Shown: positions 19,345 through 28,497, numbered from the stretch's first letter. The stretch is DNA of 64,000 nucleotides from Shewanella sp. Arc9-LZ (GCF_010092445.1 NZ_CP048031.1:744001-808000), one strand, 5' to 3'. The notes: generated from the sequence alone by a model not told the origin. A program made the numbers and translations.

Positions 19345-19809
19345 TTACCTCTGTACCGTGTGACAATTTCGGCACACATTACTGCGATCTTTTGATCCTA
19401 AGCCCATTATGGGGTCAGATTCAGGATGCAGTTTATGGCAAGATGTACAACTCACTTTTTGAGCATGTACGTTGTGAGTCCACTCTGCTTGGGATATCTT
19501 TTTAGGCGAATGGCATTTCAAACAAACGTCATTTTTAGCGTCTATTGTAATGTCGTTTCCCGCGGAAAATACCATCAGGTCATTGGGTTTTTTAGGGTGA
19601 TTTCCTTGCTCACCATGGCATGAACTACAGCTCATTTTTAGCTGTGCTTGGGCATGGTGGCCTAGCATTGCACCATTGCGTTTATGGCATCTCATACATG
19701 AGTCATTGTTAATTTTCTCAGTAGAGTCAGCGCTATTTGCTCCCTGACTAATAAGGGCAAACGACAATACGCCTACACTTAACATCAGTAGCCAGTTATT
19801 CCGGGACAT
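19345..19809 (-). CDS. nrfB: NrfB-like periplasmic pentaheme cytochrome c
   Basis: Encodes 154 residues with an N-terminal signal peptide (cleavage near SQGANSA). There are exactly five CXXCH haem motifs: CMRCH, CSSCH, CLKCH, CTSCH and CRNCH. Length and haem number match NrfB, the electron donor to the NrfA nitrite reductase. RBS GAGGA precedes ATG 19809. No nrfA lies in this window, so either NrfA is encoded elsewhere or this BCD module feeds another terminal reductase. DmsE/MtrA-type decahemes are excluded by haem count. Confidence 0.88.
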   Translation of the reverse strand: MSRNNWLLMLSVGVLSFALISQGANSADSTEKINNDSCMRCHKRNGAMLGHHAQAQLKMSCSSCHGEQGNHPKKPNDLMVFSAGNDITIDAKNDVCLKCHSPKKISQAEWTHNVHAQKVSCTSCHKLHPESDPIMGLGSKDRSNVCRNCHTVQR

Positions 19810-19884
19810 AATCAGTCCTCTCTACAATCATGGATTATCAAAAAATATCGGGTGAAAACAGATTGTCTTCACCCGACAGGGTCT

Positions 19885-20349
19885 TCATACCGGTAGGGAT
19901 AGCTTTAACATTTGCATGTCGTAAGGTTTGCCTCGAACGATTTCAACTAATTTAACGTTGAATTTTTCAAACAAACTTTTTGCGTTAGCATCATCTTGTT
20001 GACTGAAATCAGAGATAACCAATTTCACTTCCGACGAGTCATGATCTATCACGACATAATCGAATCGTGTATGGTTTTCGGCTGCGGTTTGGGCATCCAT
20101 TTCGAACACGGTATCGATTGGAACGTTGCAACAAACATCATATTTGCCGCCCACCATTGTTTTTAGTGATTTTAAAAAGTTAAAGCTCTGAGTATCAAAA
20201 AGCATTTTTTTGAACTTAATTGAGTGCTCTTCAGTGTCAGTTTTGAAGAACTTTATACAAGTCATAATGAAAATTACTAATATAAAGGGAACCACAATAA
20301 ACAGCACAGAGTACACAAATGCATAACTTAAAAAGACTGAAGTAATCAT
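19885..20349 (-). CDS. Membrane-anchored, degenerate DUF2726-like protein
   Basis: Encodes 154 residues from ATG 20349, which has GGAGG 5 nt upstream. One N-terminal hydrophobic helix (about 8-30) is followed by a soluble part. The soluble part resembles DUF2726, a restriction-endonuclease-like fold: SFNFLKSLKTMVGGKYDVCC, then FDYVVIDHDSSEVKLVISDF, then LFEKFNVKLVEI. Where DUF2726 usually has an acidic ELDD-type motif this protein has ISDFSQQDD, so catalysis is doubtful. It is the first gene of the nrfBCD operon, 75 bp before nrfB, and is preceded by an FNR-type site. Family assignment is from memory of patterns, moderately sure. Confidence 0.6.
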   Translation of the reverse strand: MITSVFLSYAFVYSVLFIVVPFILVIFIMTCIKFFKTDTEEHSIKFKKMLFDTQSFNFLKSLKTMVGGKYDVCCNVPIDTVFEMDAQTAAENHTRFDYVVIDHDSSEVKLVISDFSQQDDANAKSLFEKFNVKLVEIVRGKPYDMQMLKLSLPV

Positions 20350-20446
20350 ATTATCCTCCAAAAAATCGTTTTTAATTTATTGTTTTATGAATTAAACATA
20401 CGTCATTGACGTACGATCAATATTATCCTTATATTTTGGTTTTTAA

Positions 20447-20460
20447 TTGATCGTAATCAA
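20447..20460 (-). promoter_or_regulatory. Perfect FNR/EtrA binding site upstream of the nrf operon
   Basis: TTGATCGTAATCAA is an exact match to the FNR consensus TTGAT-N4-ATCAA, extended to a longer palindrome (TTAATTGATCGTAATCAATTAA flanks). On the minus strand a -10-like GATAAT (20427-20422) follows at the spacing expected of a class II FNR-activated promoter (site centre about 40 bp upstream of the inferred start). It lies about 98 bp before the first gene of the operon and far from the divergent LysR gene, so anaerobic activation of the nrf genes is the likely role. Confidence 0.8.
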
Positions 20461-20867
20461 TTAAATGATGTGCTTTTAATTTATTCGATCGTAGTTATGA
20501 TTTAGGTCTTATTGTTTTTTTCTGCATTTTAAGTTGATATATATTTGAAATAAACAAAGTTGATTTGAAAGTTATTAAGTTTGAATTTGAATTTTTAAAA
20601 TATTGATATGTTGAAATTTAATAAATCAATATGTGAATATCTGTTTTCTCGAAATTCTAGTTGTTTAATTGGATATTACAATACATGAAATTAGCTTTTA
20701 CTAAACATTGCTCCAATCGATGGAAGCATTCTATGTGAAATAAGTAGTGTTAGAAAATTATTTTTATGATCTGGAATAAGTAATCATTGAATACTTAAAA
20801 TAACATTATGAACTCTTTTGAAAAGCGTTAGAATGCTAGGTTATATACCTAAAATGGAGTATCTAAG
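20461..20867. other. Very AT-rich divergent intergenic region
   Basis: Over 400 bp without a credible gene, between the nrf operon and the LysR gene. A 13-bp palindrome, ACGTCATTGACGT, lies just left of it at 20400-20412. The block is dominated by A/T runs and should hold the LysR promoter; LysR proteins often bind such divergent regions, so autoregulation and nrf control are plausible. Confidence 0.45.
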
Positions 20868-21827
20868 ATGAAGCCAATTGACTTAGATAAATTAGATTTA
20901 TTAACACTATCTATATTAGTGAGTCTTTATGAAAATAAATCAGCGACGCATGTTTCTAGAATATTAGATGTGCCAGCTTCGAAGATAAGTCGTTGTTTAC
21001 ACACAGCAAGACTAATATTTGGTGATGAGCTGTTTATTAGACGGAAATACGGATTAGTCCCAAATGATTATGCGGGAAAAATTTATCCCATTGCTAAAGA
21101 AATAGTGGACTGTGCTAAAAATTTCAATCGAGTTAATAGTGCTGAACAATCGCATAATCGATACTTTGAATTAGTCATTCCTGGAATGATTGCTTATGCC
21201 TATCCGCGAGCATTGATGAAATCCATTAAAGAACATAATAAAAATATCCATATTAATGTGAGTAGCTGGAATAGTCATTCTCTGGAAAGCGTGATTAGCG
21301 ATCCACACAGTATTGTGATGTGTTGCTGCAAAGGCCCTGAAGAGATCCTCTGTTTTGACCAAAAATTACAGGTTGAAGTGCTTGCGACAATGAACCGACA
21401 ATACTTACTCAGCTGCAGAAAGCACCCTATATTAAAGCAAGACATCTCTCTAGAAACCATTGCTAAATACCCATATATCAATACGCTTATTGGTATCCAG
21501 GCCCCCATACTCAACCCATTCCAGGAGTATTGTCAGGCTAAGGATTTATCTCTGAATACCGAAATGACCATTACCAGCGTGTCTTCTTTATTTGATTACC
21601 TCTCAGACTGTCAGTCATTGGCAATAACACCCTACAAAGCAGTGTATGACATGTTAGATGATGACTCTGGTTTACATGCTTGCCAGTTATCTGAGTACGA
21701 ATGCAATCGTCTATTTGAGGTTGTAGAGCCATTAAAATTGGTTTTAGTCACTCATCCTAGTGTTGACAATGAAGATGCAGCATGGTTAAAAAAGCAAATT
21801 CGTGAATTAACCCATGAGCTAATTTAA
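20868..21827 (+). CDS. LysR-family transcriptional regulator
   Basis: Encodes 319 residues. The N-terminal winged helix-turn-helix (LDLLTLSILVSLYENKSATH ... RLIFGDELFIRRKYGLVPN) is typical of LysR proteins. It is followed by a periplasmic-binding-protein-like effector domain (from FELVIPGMIAYAYP, about residue 95, to the end). ATG 20868 has GGAG 10 nt upstream. It is divergent from the nrf operon, so it may regulate it (inference). Effector unknown. Similar Shewanella proteins flank respiratory operons. Confidence 0.85.
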   Translation: MKPIDLDKLDLLTLSILVSLYENKSATHVSRILDVPASKISRCLHTARLIFGDELFIRRKYGLVPNDYAGKIYPIAKEIVDCAKNFNRVNSAEQSHNRYFELVIPGMIAYAYPRALMKSIKEHNKNIHINVSSWNSHSLESVISDPHSIVMCCCKGPEEILCFDQKLQVEVLATMNRQYLLSCRKHPILKQDISLETIAKYPYINTLIGIQAPILNPFQEYCQAKDLSLNTEMTITSVSSLFDYLSDCQSLAITPYKAVYDMLDDDSGLHACQLSEYECNRLFEVVEPLKLVLVTHPSVDNEDAAWLKKQIRELTHELI

Positions 21828-21900
21828 TATAAAACGAGTTAATATGAAGGTTCGCATTATTGCCTAATGAGTGAAATTATAATAATTCCTGTATATTTAA

Positions 21901-21948
21901 TAGAAATAGAAATAGAAATAGAAATAGAAATAGAAATAGAAATAGAAA
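21901..21948 (+). repeat. Hexanucleotide microsatellite (TAGAAA)8
   Basis: Eight exact head-to-tail copies of TAGAAA lie 73 bp after the LysR stop. Exact copies imply recent slippage. It is not inside a gene and the nearest downstream start (azlC) is over 400 bp away, so a phase-variation role is not obvious. Confidence 0.95.
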
Positions 21949-22358
21949 ATAGGGGGTAAGGGATCGGGAGTTTAGCTCGCTGGTATTTAGTTATTAATAT
22001 TTAGTTCCTTAATATTTAGTTATTGCTTATTTTTAAAGATGTAAAATGTCATTTTTGCATCTTGAAAGAGGGGTTTTGATATCTAATTTATTAAATTAGA
22101 ATGTTGGTTATACAATTTGCAAGGTTCACGTTATCATTGTTTGTGCCTATTGATATTAAGTTAATGTATCAATTTTTTTATATTTCACTAATAGATTTTA
22201 TACATAATAATGAAGCCCCTCAAGATCTTAACCCACAGCATAGTTTGAAAATTCTCCATAATGATCAGTTTTCAGGGGCTTTATTCATTTATTCACGTTA
22301 AGCTAATCTTCTTGTCACTTAGCGCGTTAGCGTAATCAGTGCAGCATAAGGAGATGAT
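21949..22358. other. Leader/intergenic region upstream of azlC
   Basis: About 400 bp, AT-rich, with three near-identical TATTTAGTT stretches (21980-22025) and a nested hairpin at 22214-22281. The short frame 22101-22301 runs through the hairpin, lacks a ribosome site and is not believed. Confidence 0.5.
22214..22281 (+). promoter_or_regulatory. Nested stem-loop in the azlCD leader
   Basis: AAGCCCCT (22214-22221) pairs with AGGGGCTT (22274-22281). Immediately inside it TGAAAA (22246-22251) pairs with TTTTCA (22269-22274). The 3' side continues TATTCATTT, a weak U-rich tail. It could be a terminator of a short transcript or an attenuator for azlCD. Confidence 0.4.
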
Positions 22359-23144
22359 GTGAGCGCAACCGAATCTATCAGTATCACTACCACTAAAACC
22401 AAATCATTTTTAGCTGGCGCGCTTGCCGTTATGCCGCTAACGATAGCGGTGATCCCTTGGGGGATTTTAGCGGGCTCGTTTGCCCTTGAAGTTGGCCTTA
22501 CAGCCGTTGAAAGCCAAGCAATGTCGGCCATTATCTTTGCTGGCAGCGCCCAGTTAGTTGCGCTTGGCATGATAAAAGCCGGTATTGGTATCGGCAGTAT
22601 TCTGATAACCACCTTACTAATTACTTCAAGGCATTTATTGTATGCCATGGCCATGCGTACTCATATTAGCCCGTTGCCGCTTAAATGGCGTTTAGGGCTA
22701 GGGTTTTTACTCACCGACGAACTCTTTGCTATCGCTAATCAAACTCACAGTGGTGATAAACCAGGCCAACATCAGTTTGATCGTTGGTACGCTTTGGGCG
22801 GCGGGTTAACTTTTTATGTCGGCTGGAATATTGCTACATTGCTCGGCATTGTCGCAGGGCAGTCTATCGACAACCTAGGCGAACTCGGGCTCGACTTTGC
22901 CATTGCAGCCACCTTTATTGCCATAGTGGTACCGACAGTAAAGAAGCCGTCAATATTAGTGTGCGTTTTAGTGTCGCTTACGTTAGCTGTGGTGTGCGCA
23001 GTATTCGCGATCCAAGCAGGGCTGTTAATTGCCGCTATATCGGGTATGGCTGCAGGCATGACCTACGCCAAACTGACTAATGAAGGAAGTGCAGTGGCAA
23101 CCGATGTCGATTCAACTCCTAACGCTAAGGAAGATAACGCATGA
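22359..23144 (+). CDS. azlC: AzlC-family branched-chain amino acid exporter, large subunit
   Basis: Encodes 261 residues from a GTG start with AAGGAG 5 nt upstream. About six hydrophobic segments; the N-terminal block GALAVMPLTIAVIPWGILAG and the segment SAIIFAGSAQLVALGMIKAG are AzlC/YgaZ signatures. With AzlD it exports branched-chain amino acids or analogues such as azaleucine. It overlaps azlD by 4 bp. Confidence 0.88.
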   Translation: MSATESISITTTKTKSFLAGALAVMPLTIAVIPWGILAGSFALEVGLTAVESQAMSAIIFAGSAQLVALGMIKAGIGIGSILITTLLITSRHLLYAMAMRTHISPLPLKWRLGLGFLLTDELFAIANQTHSGDKPGQHQFDRWYALGGGLTFYVGWNIATLLGIVAGQSIDNLGELGLDFAIAATFIAIVVPTVKKPSILVCVLVSLTLAVVCAVFAIQAGLLIAAISGMAAGMTYAKLTNEGSAVATDVDSTPNAKEDNA

Positions 23145-23443
23145 CCTGGCTGATTATTTTATCAATGGCAGCAGTGGTATTTGTTAGTCGGCACTTACTG
23201 CTAGAACCTAAATTGCCTATTCGGTTAAGTAAAAATACCTTAACGTTTTTAAGCTATTCAGCACCTGCGGTATTAACCGCCATATTAGCCCCTATCGTAT
23301 TTGTGCCCGAAGGCCAGCTGGCTATTAGTGTGCATAATCCTTATTTAACCTGTGCGCTAGTGGCCACTGTGCTGGCTTACGTCACCCGTAATACCTTGCT
23401 CACAACCGTGCTCAGTATGGGGCTGTTTTTTATTTTGTATTAA
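23141..23443 (+). CDS. azlD: AzlD-family branched-chain amino acid exporter, small subunit
   Basis: Encodes 100 residues with four hydrophobic helices. The segment LSYSAPAVLTAILAPIVF is the AzlD/YgaH signature. ATGA overlap with azlC indicates coupled translation and a two-subunit transporter. Confidence 0.88.
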   Translation: MTWLIILSMAAVVFVSRHLLLEPKLPIRLSKNTLTFLSYSAPAVLTAILAPIVFVPEGQLAISVHNPYLTCALVATVLAYVTRNTLLTTVLSMGLFFILY

Positions 23444-23540
23444 CAACATACCCTAGATTAATTTCAATCATTGTTAACTGACATTCTGTGGCGCAATAGA
23501 TTAGAATAACCGCCATATTACGGACCAATTAGAGTTGAGT

Positions 23541-24956
23541 ATGCACGTACACATTTTAGGTATTTGTGGCACTTTTATGGGCGGTTTAGCCCTACTTGCC
23601 CGCGCAATGGGCCACAAAGTTACCGGCAGCGATGCCAACGTTTACCCGCCGATGAGCACCCAGCTTGAGCAACAAGGTATTGAGCTAATCCAGGGGTTTG
23701 ATCCGGCTCAATTAGGCAAAGAAGGCGACAACCAACCAGACTTAGTGGTTATTGGTAACGCCATGAGCCGCGGTAATCCGTGTGTAGAAGCAGTATTAAA
23801 TCGCGGCATAAAATACACTTCTGGGCCGCAGTTTTTGGCTGAATATATTTTGCAAGACCGTTGGGTATTGGCGGTAGCGGGTACACACGGTAAAACTTCT
23901 ACTTCAAGCATGCTTGCGTGGGTTTTAGAGTACTGCGGCTACGAGCCGGGTTTTTTAATTGGCGGCGTACCGCAAAATTTCGGTGTGTCAGCACGTTTAG
24001 GTAACTCAGTGTTTTTTGTTGTCGAAGCCGACGAATACGACAGTGCCTTTTTTGATAAACGCTCTAAGTTTGTTCATTACCATCCTCGCACTTTAGTGAT
24101 CAATAACCTTGAATTTGATCATGCCGATATTTTTGCCGATTTAGCGGCGATCCAACGCCAGTTTAATCATGTTATTCGTACAGTGCCGGGCGAGGGTAAA
24201 GTGATTTGGCCTAGCGACGTTGAAGCCGTACAACAAGTGATTGCTATGGGCTGTTGGAGCGAGCAAGAAATTTATTCTAAAGCCACAAGCTTAGCCAGCG
24301 ATTCAGCTCAACAAGGTGAACCAAGTGCTTGGCAGTCGCGTACTATTGCCGACGATGGCCATGAATTTGAAGTGCTGTTTAAGGGCGAGTCGCAAGGAGT
24401 ATTAAACTGGGCATTAATAGGTCAGCATAATATTGAAAATGCCATAATGGCAATAGCGGCTGCTCGTCATGTGGGCGTAGCGCCAGGTCATGCTATTGAG
24501 GCGTTGGCACAATTTAGTCCACCAAAGCGTCGTTTAGAGCTATTAGCCACAGTAAACGGTGTGGCGGTGTATGACGATTTTGCTCATCATCCAACCGCTA
24601 TAGCCACTACATTACAAGGGTTACGGGCTAAAGTTGCATCTAGTGACAATCCTAATGGCAACATTATTGTGGTGCTAGAGCCGCGCTCAAACACCATGAA
24701 AAGTGGAGTACATAAAGATACTCTCGCCAACTCGATGGCATTAGCCGATGTAGGTTATCTATATCAAGCGGATAATATTGGTTGGGACATTCATGCCAGT
24801 ATGGCTAACGCGCCAATTCCTGTGACTGTGTTTAACAACATTGAAGATATTATTAGCACTGTCGTCGCCACAGCAAACCAAGGTGATACCGTGGTCATCA
24901 TGAGTAATGGTGGCTTTAATGGGATTCACCAGAAAATTATTAAGGCTTTAGCGTAA
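23541..24956 (+). CDS. mpl: UDP-MurNAc:L-Ala-gamma-D-Glu-meso-DAP ligase Mpl
   Basis: Encodes 471 residues from ATG 23541 ([20 protein letters not shown]). Mpl ligates recycled murein tripeptide to UDP-MurNAc in cell-wall recycling. ATP site [12 protein letters not shown] (Mur ligase P-loop), central motif [18 protein letters not shown], substrate-loop VIGQHN-type [12 protein letters not shown] and C-terminal [10 protein letters not shown] are all present. The full usual length is retained. ubiX follows after 25 bp. Confidence 0.93.
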   Translation: MHVHILGICGTFMGGLALLARAMGHKVTGSDANVYPPMSTQLEQQGIELIQGFDPAQLGKEGDNQPDLVVIGNAMSRGNPCVEAVLNRGIKYTSGPQFLAEYILQDRWVLAVAGTHGKTSTSSMLAWVLEYCGYEPGFLIGGVPQNFGVSARLGNSVFFVVEADEYDSAFFDKRSKFVHYHPRTLVINNLEFDHADIFADLAAIQRQFNHVIRTVPGEGKVIWPSDVEAVQQVIAMGCWSEQEIYSKATSLASDSAQQGEPSAWQSRTIADDGHEFEVLFKGESQGVLNWALIGQHNIENAIMAIAAARHVGVAPGHAIEALAQFSPPKRRLELLATVNGVAVYDDFAHHPTAIATTLQGLRAKVASSDNPNGNIIVVLEPRSNTMKSGVHKDTLANSMALADVGYLYQADNIGWDIHASMANAPIPVTVFNNIEDIISTVVATANQGDTVVIMSNGGFNGIHQKIIKALA

Positions 24957-24981
24957 GGCTTTCGCCGACAGAGGGTACAAC

Positions 24982-25641
24982 ATGGCCTACGCCAAAAAAG
25001 CTAAAGCAATTAGTCTTGCCTGGACGGGGGCATCTGGCGCTCCTTATGGCATTAAGCTGCTGGAATGTTTGTTAGCGGCCGATTTCCAAGTTTTTTTAAT
25101 GATATCCAGTGCAGCGCGGGTGGTATTAGCCACCGAACATGGCTTGCAACTGAGCGCAAATCCACAAAAAGCCAAAGAGCAATTAATTGAACAGCTGCAT
25201 AATTCCGATGAGCCATTAAAAGGTGAGCTAGTCGTATTAGGCAAAGATGAATGGTTTTCGCCGCCAGCATCAGGCAGTGCTGCGCCTAAGCAAATGGTGG
25301 TTTGTCCGTGCTCAACTGGCACATTAGCCGCTATCGCGACAGGCATGAGTAATAATTTGCTCGAAAGAGCAGCAGACGTAGTATTAAAAGAGCGCGGGCA
25401 GTTAATCCTTGTTCCGCGTGAAACTCCGTTTAGTGCCATACACTTAGAACATATGTTAAGCCTTACGCGCAACGGTGCGACCATCATGCCAGCAGCCCCA
25501 GGCTTTTATCATAATCCCAAATCGGTTGAAGATCTGGTAAACTTCATGGTTTCCCGAATACTTGATCATTTGGGCATTGAACACGACTTAACGAGTCGCT
25601 GGGGATACGGACGTACTCAGTCACACGACATCGACAATTGA
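24982..25641 (+). CDS. ubiX: Flavin prenyltransferase UbiX
   Basis: Encodes 219 residues. UbiX makes prenylated FMN, the cofactor of the UbiD decarboxylase in ubiquinone synthesis. Visible: [15 protein letters not shown] (FMN phosphate loop), [24 protein letters not shown] and [18 protein letters not shown], all UbiX signatures. It sits between mpl and hpt with short gaps, so a cotranscribed housekeeping unit is likely. Confidence 0.92.
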   Translation: MAYAKKAKAISLAWTGASGAPYGIKLLECLLAADFQVFLMISSAARVVLATEHGLQLSANPQKAKEQLIEQLHNSDEPLKGELVVLGKDEWFSPPASGSAAPKQMVVCPCSTGTLAAIATGMSNNLLERAADVVLKERGQLILVPRETPFSAIHLEHMLSLTRNGATIMPAAPGFYHNPKSVEDLVNFMVSRILDHLGIEHDLTSRWGYGRTQSHDIDN

Positions 25642-25648
25642 GAGATTT

Positions 25649-26179
25649 ATGAAGCACACCATTGAAATGATGATTTCAGAACAAGAAATCAATAAAACCC
25701 TAGACCAGCTAGCAGAACGTATTAATGCTCATTACGCCGACAGTGAACGCTTATTAATGGTTGGCTTATTAAAAGGTTCTGTCGTGTTTATGGCCGATTT
25801 GTGTCGCCGTATCAAAGGCCATGTTGAAATCGATTTTATGTCAGTATCAAGCTATGGTAATACCATGAACAGCTCGCGTGATGTGAAAGTGCTTAAAGAT
25901 GTACAATCTGACATCGCCGGCCGTGACGTATTAATCGTTGAAGACTTAATCGACTCAGGTAACACCTTAAACAAAGTGCGCGAGATGTTATTACTCCGTG
26001 AGCCAAAAAGCTTAGCGCTTTGTACATTATTAGATAAACCAGAGCGCCGTGAAGTCGATGTTTATGTCGACTTTATTGGTATTACCATCCCAGACGAGTT
26101 TATTGTGGGTTACGGTATCGACTACGCAGAGCAGTATCGCAACTTGCCTTACATCGCTAAAGTTGTTCCATTAGATTAA
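25649..26179 (+). CDS. hpt: Hypoxanthine phosphoribosyltransferase
   Basis: Encodes 176 residues. Purine salvage: hypoxanthine (or guanine) plus PRPP gives IMP (or GMP). The PRPP-binding motif is [14 protein letters not shown], with [16 protein letters not shown] upstream and the base-specificity tail [25 protein letters not shown] precedes ATG 25649, 7 bp after the ubiX stop. A terminator follows. Confidence 0.93.
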   Translation: MKHTIEMMISEQEINKTLDQLAERINAHYADSERLLMVGLLKGSVVFMADLCRRIKGHVEIDFMSVSSYGNTMNSSRDVKVLKDVQSDIAGRDVLIVEDLIDSGNTLNKVREMLLLREPKSLALCTLLDKPERREVDVYVDFIGITIPDEFIVGYGIDYAEQYRNLPYIAKVVPLD

Positions 26180-26193
26180 TGAGATTTGTATAC

Positions 26194-26222
26194 ACTCCCG
26201 CTACACAGGCGGGAGTTTTGTT
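26194..26222 (+). terminator. Rho-independent terminator after hpt
   Basis: ACTCCCGC pairs with GCGGGAGT around a short loop and is followed by TTTGTTTT. Confidence 0.9.
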
Positions 26223-26325
26223 TTGGGCGTCAGAATATTTCAGCGTCTTTCTCATCTACATTACGTCATAAGCAGCACGTAATAAAAAGTGTTTAATTCG
26301 CAATTCATGGATTAGAGGTATGACA

Positions 26326-27261
26326 ATGAGTAACACCAACAATGCATTGGTGATCGAAAACCTTAAAAAAACCTATAAAGGTGGCGTAGAAGCCGTTAAG
26401 TCGATCAGTTTGACGGTAAAGCAAGGTGACTTTTTTGCCCTGCTTGGCCCTAATGGTGCGGGTAAATCTACCACCATCGGCATTATCAGCTCATTGGTAC
26501 AGAAAACCGCAGGTACAGTGTCGGTATTTGGTTTTGATATTGATAAGCAGCTCGAACATGCCAAGTTATGCATCGGGTTAGTGCCGCAAGAATTTAACTT
26601 TAACCAGTTTGAAACCGTGCAACAAATAGTGGTTAACCAAGCAGGTTACTATGGGGTACCAAAAGCGGTTGCATTAGAGCGTGCTGAAAAGTACCTCACC
26701 CAACTTGATTTATGGCAAAAGCGTCACGCCCAAGCCCGCGAACTGTCTGGCGGTATGAAACGCCGTTTAATGATTGCCCGTGCGTTAATGCACGAACCTA
26801 AATTATTGATTTTAGATGAGCCAACAGCTGGGGTCGACATTGAACTGCGCCGTTCAATGTGGGAATTTTTAAAGCAAATCAACAAGCAAGGTGTGACCAT
26901 TATTTTAACCACCCACTACCTTGAAGAAGCTGAGATGTTGTGTCGCACCATTGGTATTATCGATACCGGTTTGCTGGTGGAATGCACCACCATGAAGGCA
27001 TTATTGAGTAAGCTAGATGTTGAAACCTTTATTTTCGATTTACGACACGATCTCGACGTAGCACCAATGCTCACCAATATGAATTGCCGCTTAACTGACG
27101 CACATACCTTAGAAGTCGATGTGGCCAAATCGAACAATATCAATGAATTATTTACTCAGTTAACAGCAGCCAATATCGAAGTATTGTCGATGCGCAACAA
27201 AGCTAACCGCTTAGAAGAATTATTTGTAGAGCTGGTAGAAAAAGCCAAGGAGTCAAAATAA
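26326..27261 (+). CDS. yadG: ABC transporter ATPase, YadG-like
   Basis: Encodes 311 residues. Walker A GPNGAGKST, signature LSGGMKRRLMIARAL and Walker B LLILDEPTAGVDIE make it an ABC-2 type exporter ATPase. I prefer ATG 26326 because AGAGG is 7 nt upstream; ATG 26320 is nearly on top of it. Its stop overlaps the yadH start (TAATG). The orthologous YadGH pair is a conserved exporter of unknown substrate. Confidence 0.9.
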   Translation: MSNTNNALVIENLKKTYKGGVEAVKSISLTVKQGDFFALLGPNGAGKSTTIGIISSLVQKTAGTVSVFGFDIDKQLEHAKLCIGLVPQEFNFNQFETVQQIVVNQAGYYGVPKAVALERAEKYLTQLDLWQKRHAQARELSGGMKRRLMIARALMHEPKLLILDEPTAGVDIELRRSMWEFLKQINKQGVTIILTTHYLEEAEMLCRTIGIIDTGLLVECTTMKALLSKLDVETFIFDLRHDLDVAPMLTNMNCRLTDAHTLEVDVAKSNNINELFTQLTAANIEVLSMRNKANRLEELFVELVEKAKESK

Positions 27262-28031
27262 TGAACAGTCTGTATTTTGTGGCTTTTAAAAGTATTTTAA
27301 CCAAAGAAATTAATCGCTTCACCCGTATTTGGATCCAAACACTGGTGCCGCCAGCCATTACCATGACGTTATACTTTTTAATTTTTGGTAATTTAGTTGG
27401 TAGCCGTATCGGAGAAATGGGCGGCGTTACCTACATGGAGTTTATCGCGCCAGGTTTAATCATGATGTCGGTGATAACCAGCTCATATTCTAATGTAGCC
27501 TCATCGTTTTACAGCGCCAAGTTTCAACGCAACATTGAAGAAATCATGGTGGCCCCAGTGCCACATTACGTGATGATAGCCGGTTACGTCGGTGGCGGCG
27601 TCGCCCGTGGTCTAAGTGTTGGTTTAATTGTTACCACAGTGGCGATGTTGTTTGTTGATATCTCGTTACATCATGTTGGCTTGGTCGTGCTAACCATGTT
27701 TTTAACCTCTGTGTTATTTTCACTTGGCGGGTTAATTAATGCGGTATTTGCCAAAAGCTTTGACGACATCAGTATTATTCCAACATTCATTCTCACACCA
27801 TTAACCTACTTAGGTGGGGTATTTTACTCGTTATCGTTATTGCCACCTTTTTGGCAAGGTGTATCGGGCTTAAACCCAGTTGTGTATATGATCAACGTAT
27901 TCCGCTATGGCTTTTTAGGTTTTGCTGACTTAAGTGTACCGTTATCGATTGCCATAATGGTTGGTTTTTGTGTCAGCTTATGGACACTGGCTTACTATTT
28001 AATATCGCGTGGAATTGGTTTGCGTAGCTAA
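27261..28031 (+). CDS. yadH: ABC-2 type permease, YadH-like
   Basis: Encodes 256 residues with six membrane helices. ABC2-membrane motifs are visible (FIAPGLIMMSVITSSYSNVA, LTPLTYLGGVFYSLSLLPPF). Translationally coupled to yadG. The last 53 bp, including the stop, recur in diverged form at 31001-31053, see the separate entries. Confidence 0.9.
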   Translation: MNSLYFVAFKSILTKEINRFTRIWIQTLVPPAITMTLYFLIFGNLVGSRIGEMGGVTYMEFIAPGLIMMSVITSSYSNVASSFYSAKFQRNIEEIMVAPVPHYVMIAGYVGGGVARGLSVGLIVTTVAMLFVDISLHHVGLVVLTMFLTSVLFSLGGLINAVFAKSFDDISIIPTFILTPLTYLGGVFYSLSLLPPFWQGVSGLNPVVYMINVFRYGFLGFADLSVPLSIAIMVGFCVSLWTLAYYLISRGIGLRS

Positions 28032-28032
28032 G
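27980..28032 (+). repeat. Direct repeat copy A (3' end of yadH)
   Basis: A 53-bp segment covering the last codons of yadH through TAAG. It matches 31001-31053 at 45 of 53 positions with no gaps. The downstream copy still reads W-T-L-A-Y-Y-L-I-S and then I-G-L in the same frame, and several of the eight differences are synonymous. Confidence 0.9.
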
Positions 28033-28096
28033 TCTTGCATAGCCTAGTCTTGCAATAGATAAACCGCTCACAAACCAGTTGTCACAATCTAAGTAT

Positions 28097-28123
28097 AAAA
28101 GGGCTCGCAAGAGTCCTTTTTTG
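28097..28123 (+). terminator. Rho-independent terminator after yadGH
   Basis: AAAAGGGCTC pairs with GAGTCCTTTT (one mismatch) around GCAA, followed by TTG. Confidence 0.8.
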
Positions 28124-28185
28124 TGGGCGATATTTAACAGGGGTTTACTCAATAGGCTTGACCTCGGACTAAGTAATTATTACTG

Positions 28186-28497
28186 CTAATTATAATCCAT
28201 TGGGCTTTGTACACCGGTTTGGTGTAAACCAGCTACATGAGTATAAATTTGGGTCGTTTTTACATCGGTATGGCCTAATAGCTCCTGTACCGTTCTAATG
28301 TCGTGCCCACGCCTAAGTAAGTTTGTCGCAAAAGAATGCCTAAAAGTATGGGCGGTAATGCGTTTAGTGATAGTCGCTTTCTGAACTGCTTTTTTTAATG
28401 CCTTTCTAAATGTTGTTGGATCAATGTGGTGTCGACACAGATACCCATTAATTGGATGTGACACACAGTGAATCGAAGGAAAAAGAACTCTCTCCAA
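28186..28497 (-). pseudogene. Truncated integron-type tyrosine recombinase (intI remnant)
   Basis: Only about 100 residues remain, the C-terminal third of a tyrosine recombinase that is normally about 320 residues. It retains the catalytic [15 protein letters not shown] (His-x-x-Arg), [16 protein letters not shown] (His and the nucleophile Tyr) and a conserved tail [12 protein letters not shown]. The preceding [20 protein letters not shown] resembles the region specific to integron integrases (IntI) rather than XerC/D. Upstream, the frame reaches a TAA stop at 28522-28524 with no trace of the catalytic first Arg box. The remaining 28498-28785 bp hold no recognisable integrase sequence, only a 12-bp palindrome AACCAATTGGTT at 28603-28614. 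Confidence 0.85.

Noticed and set aside
22101..22301. 66-residue open frame upstream of azlC
   Set aside because: No ribosome site, composition unlike protein, and it runs through the nested hairpin at 22214-22281.
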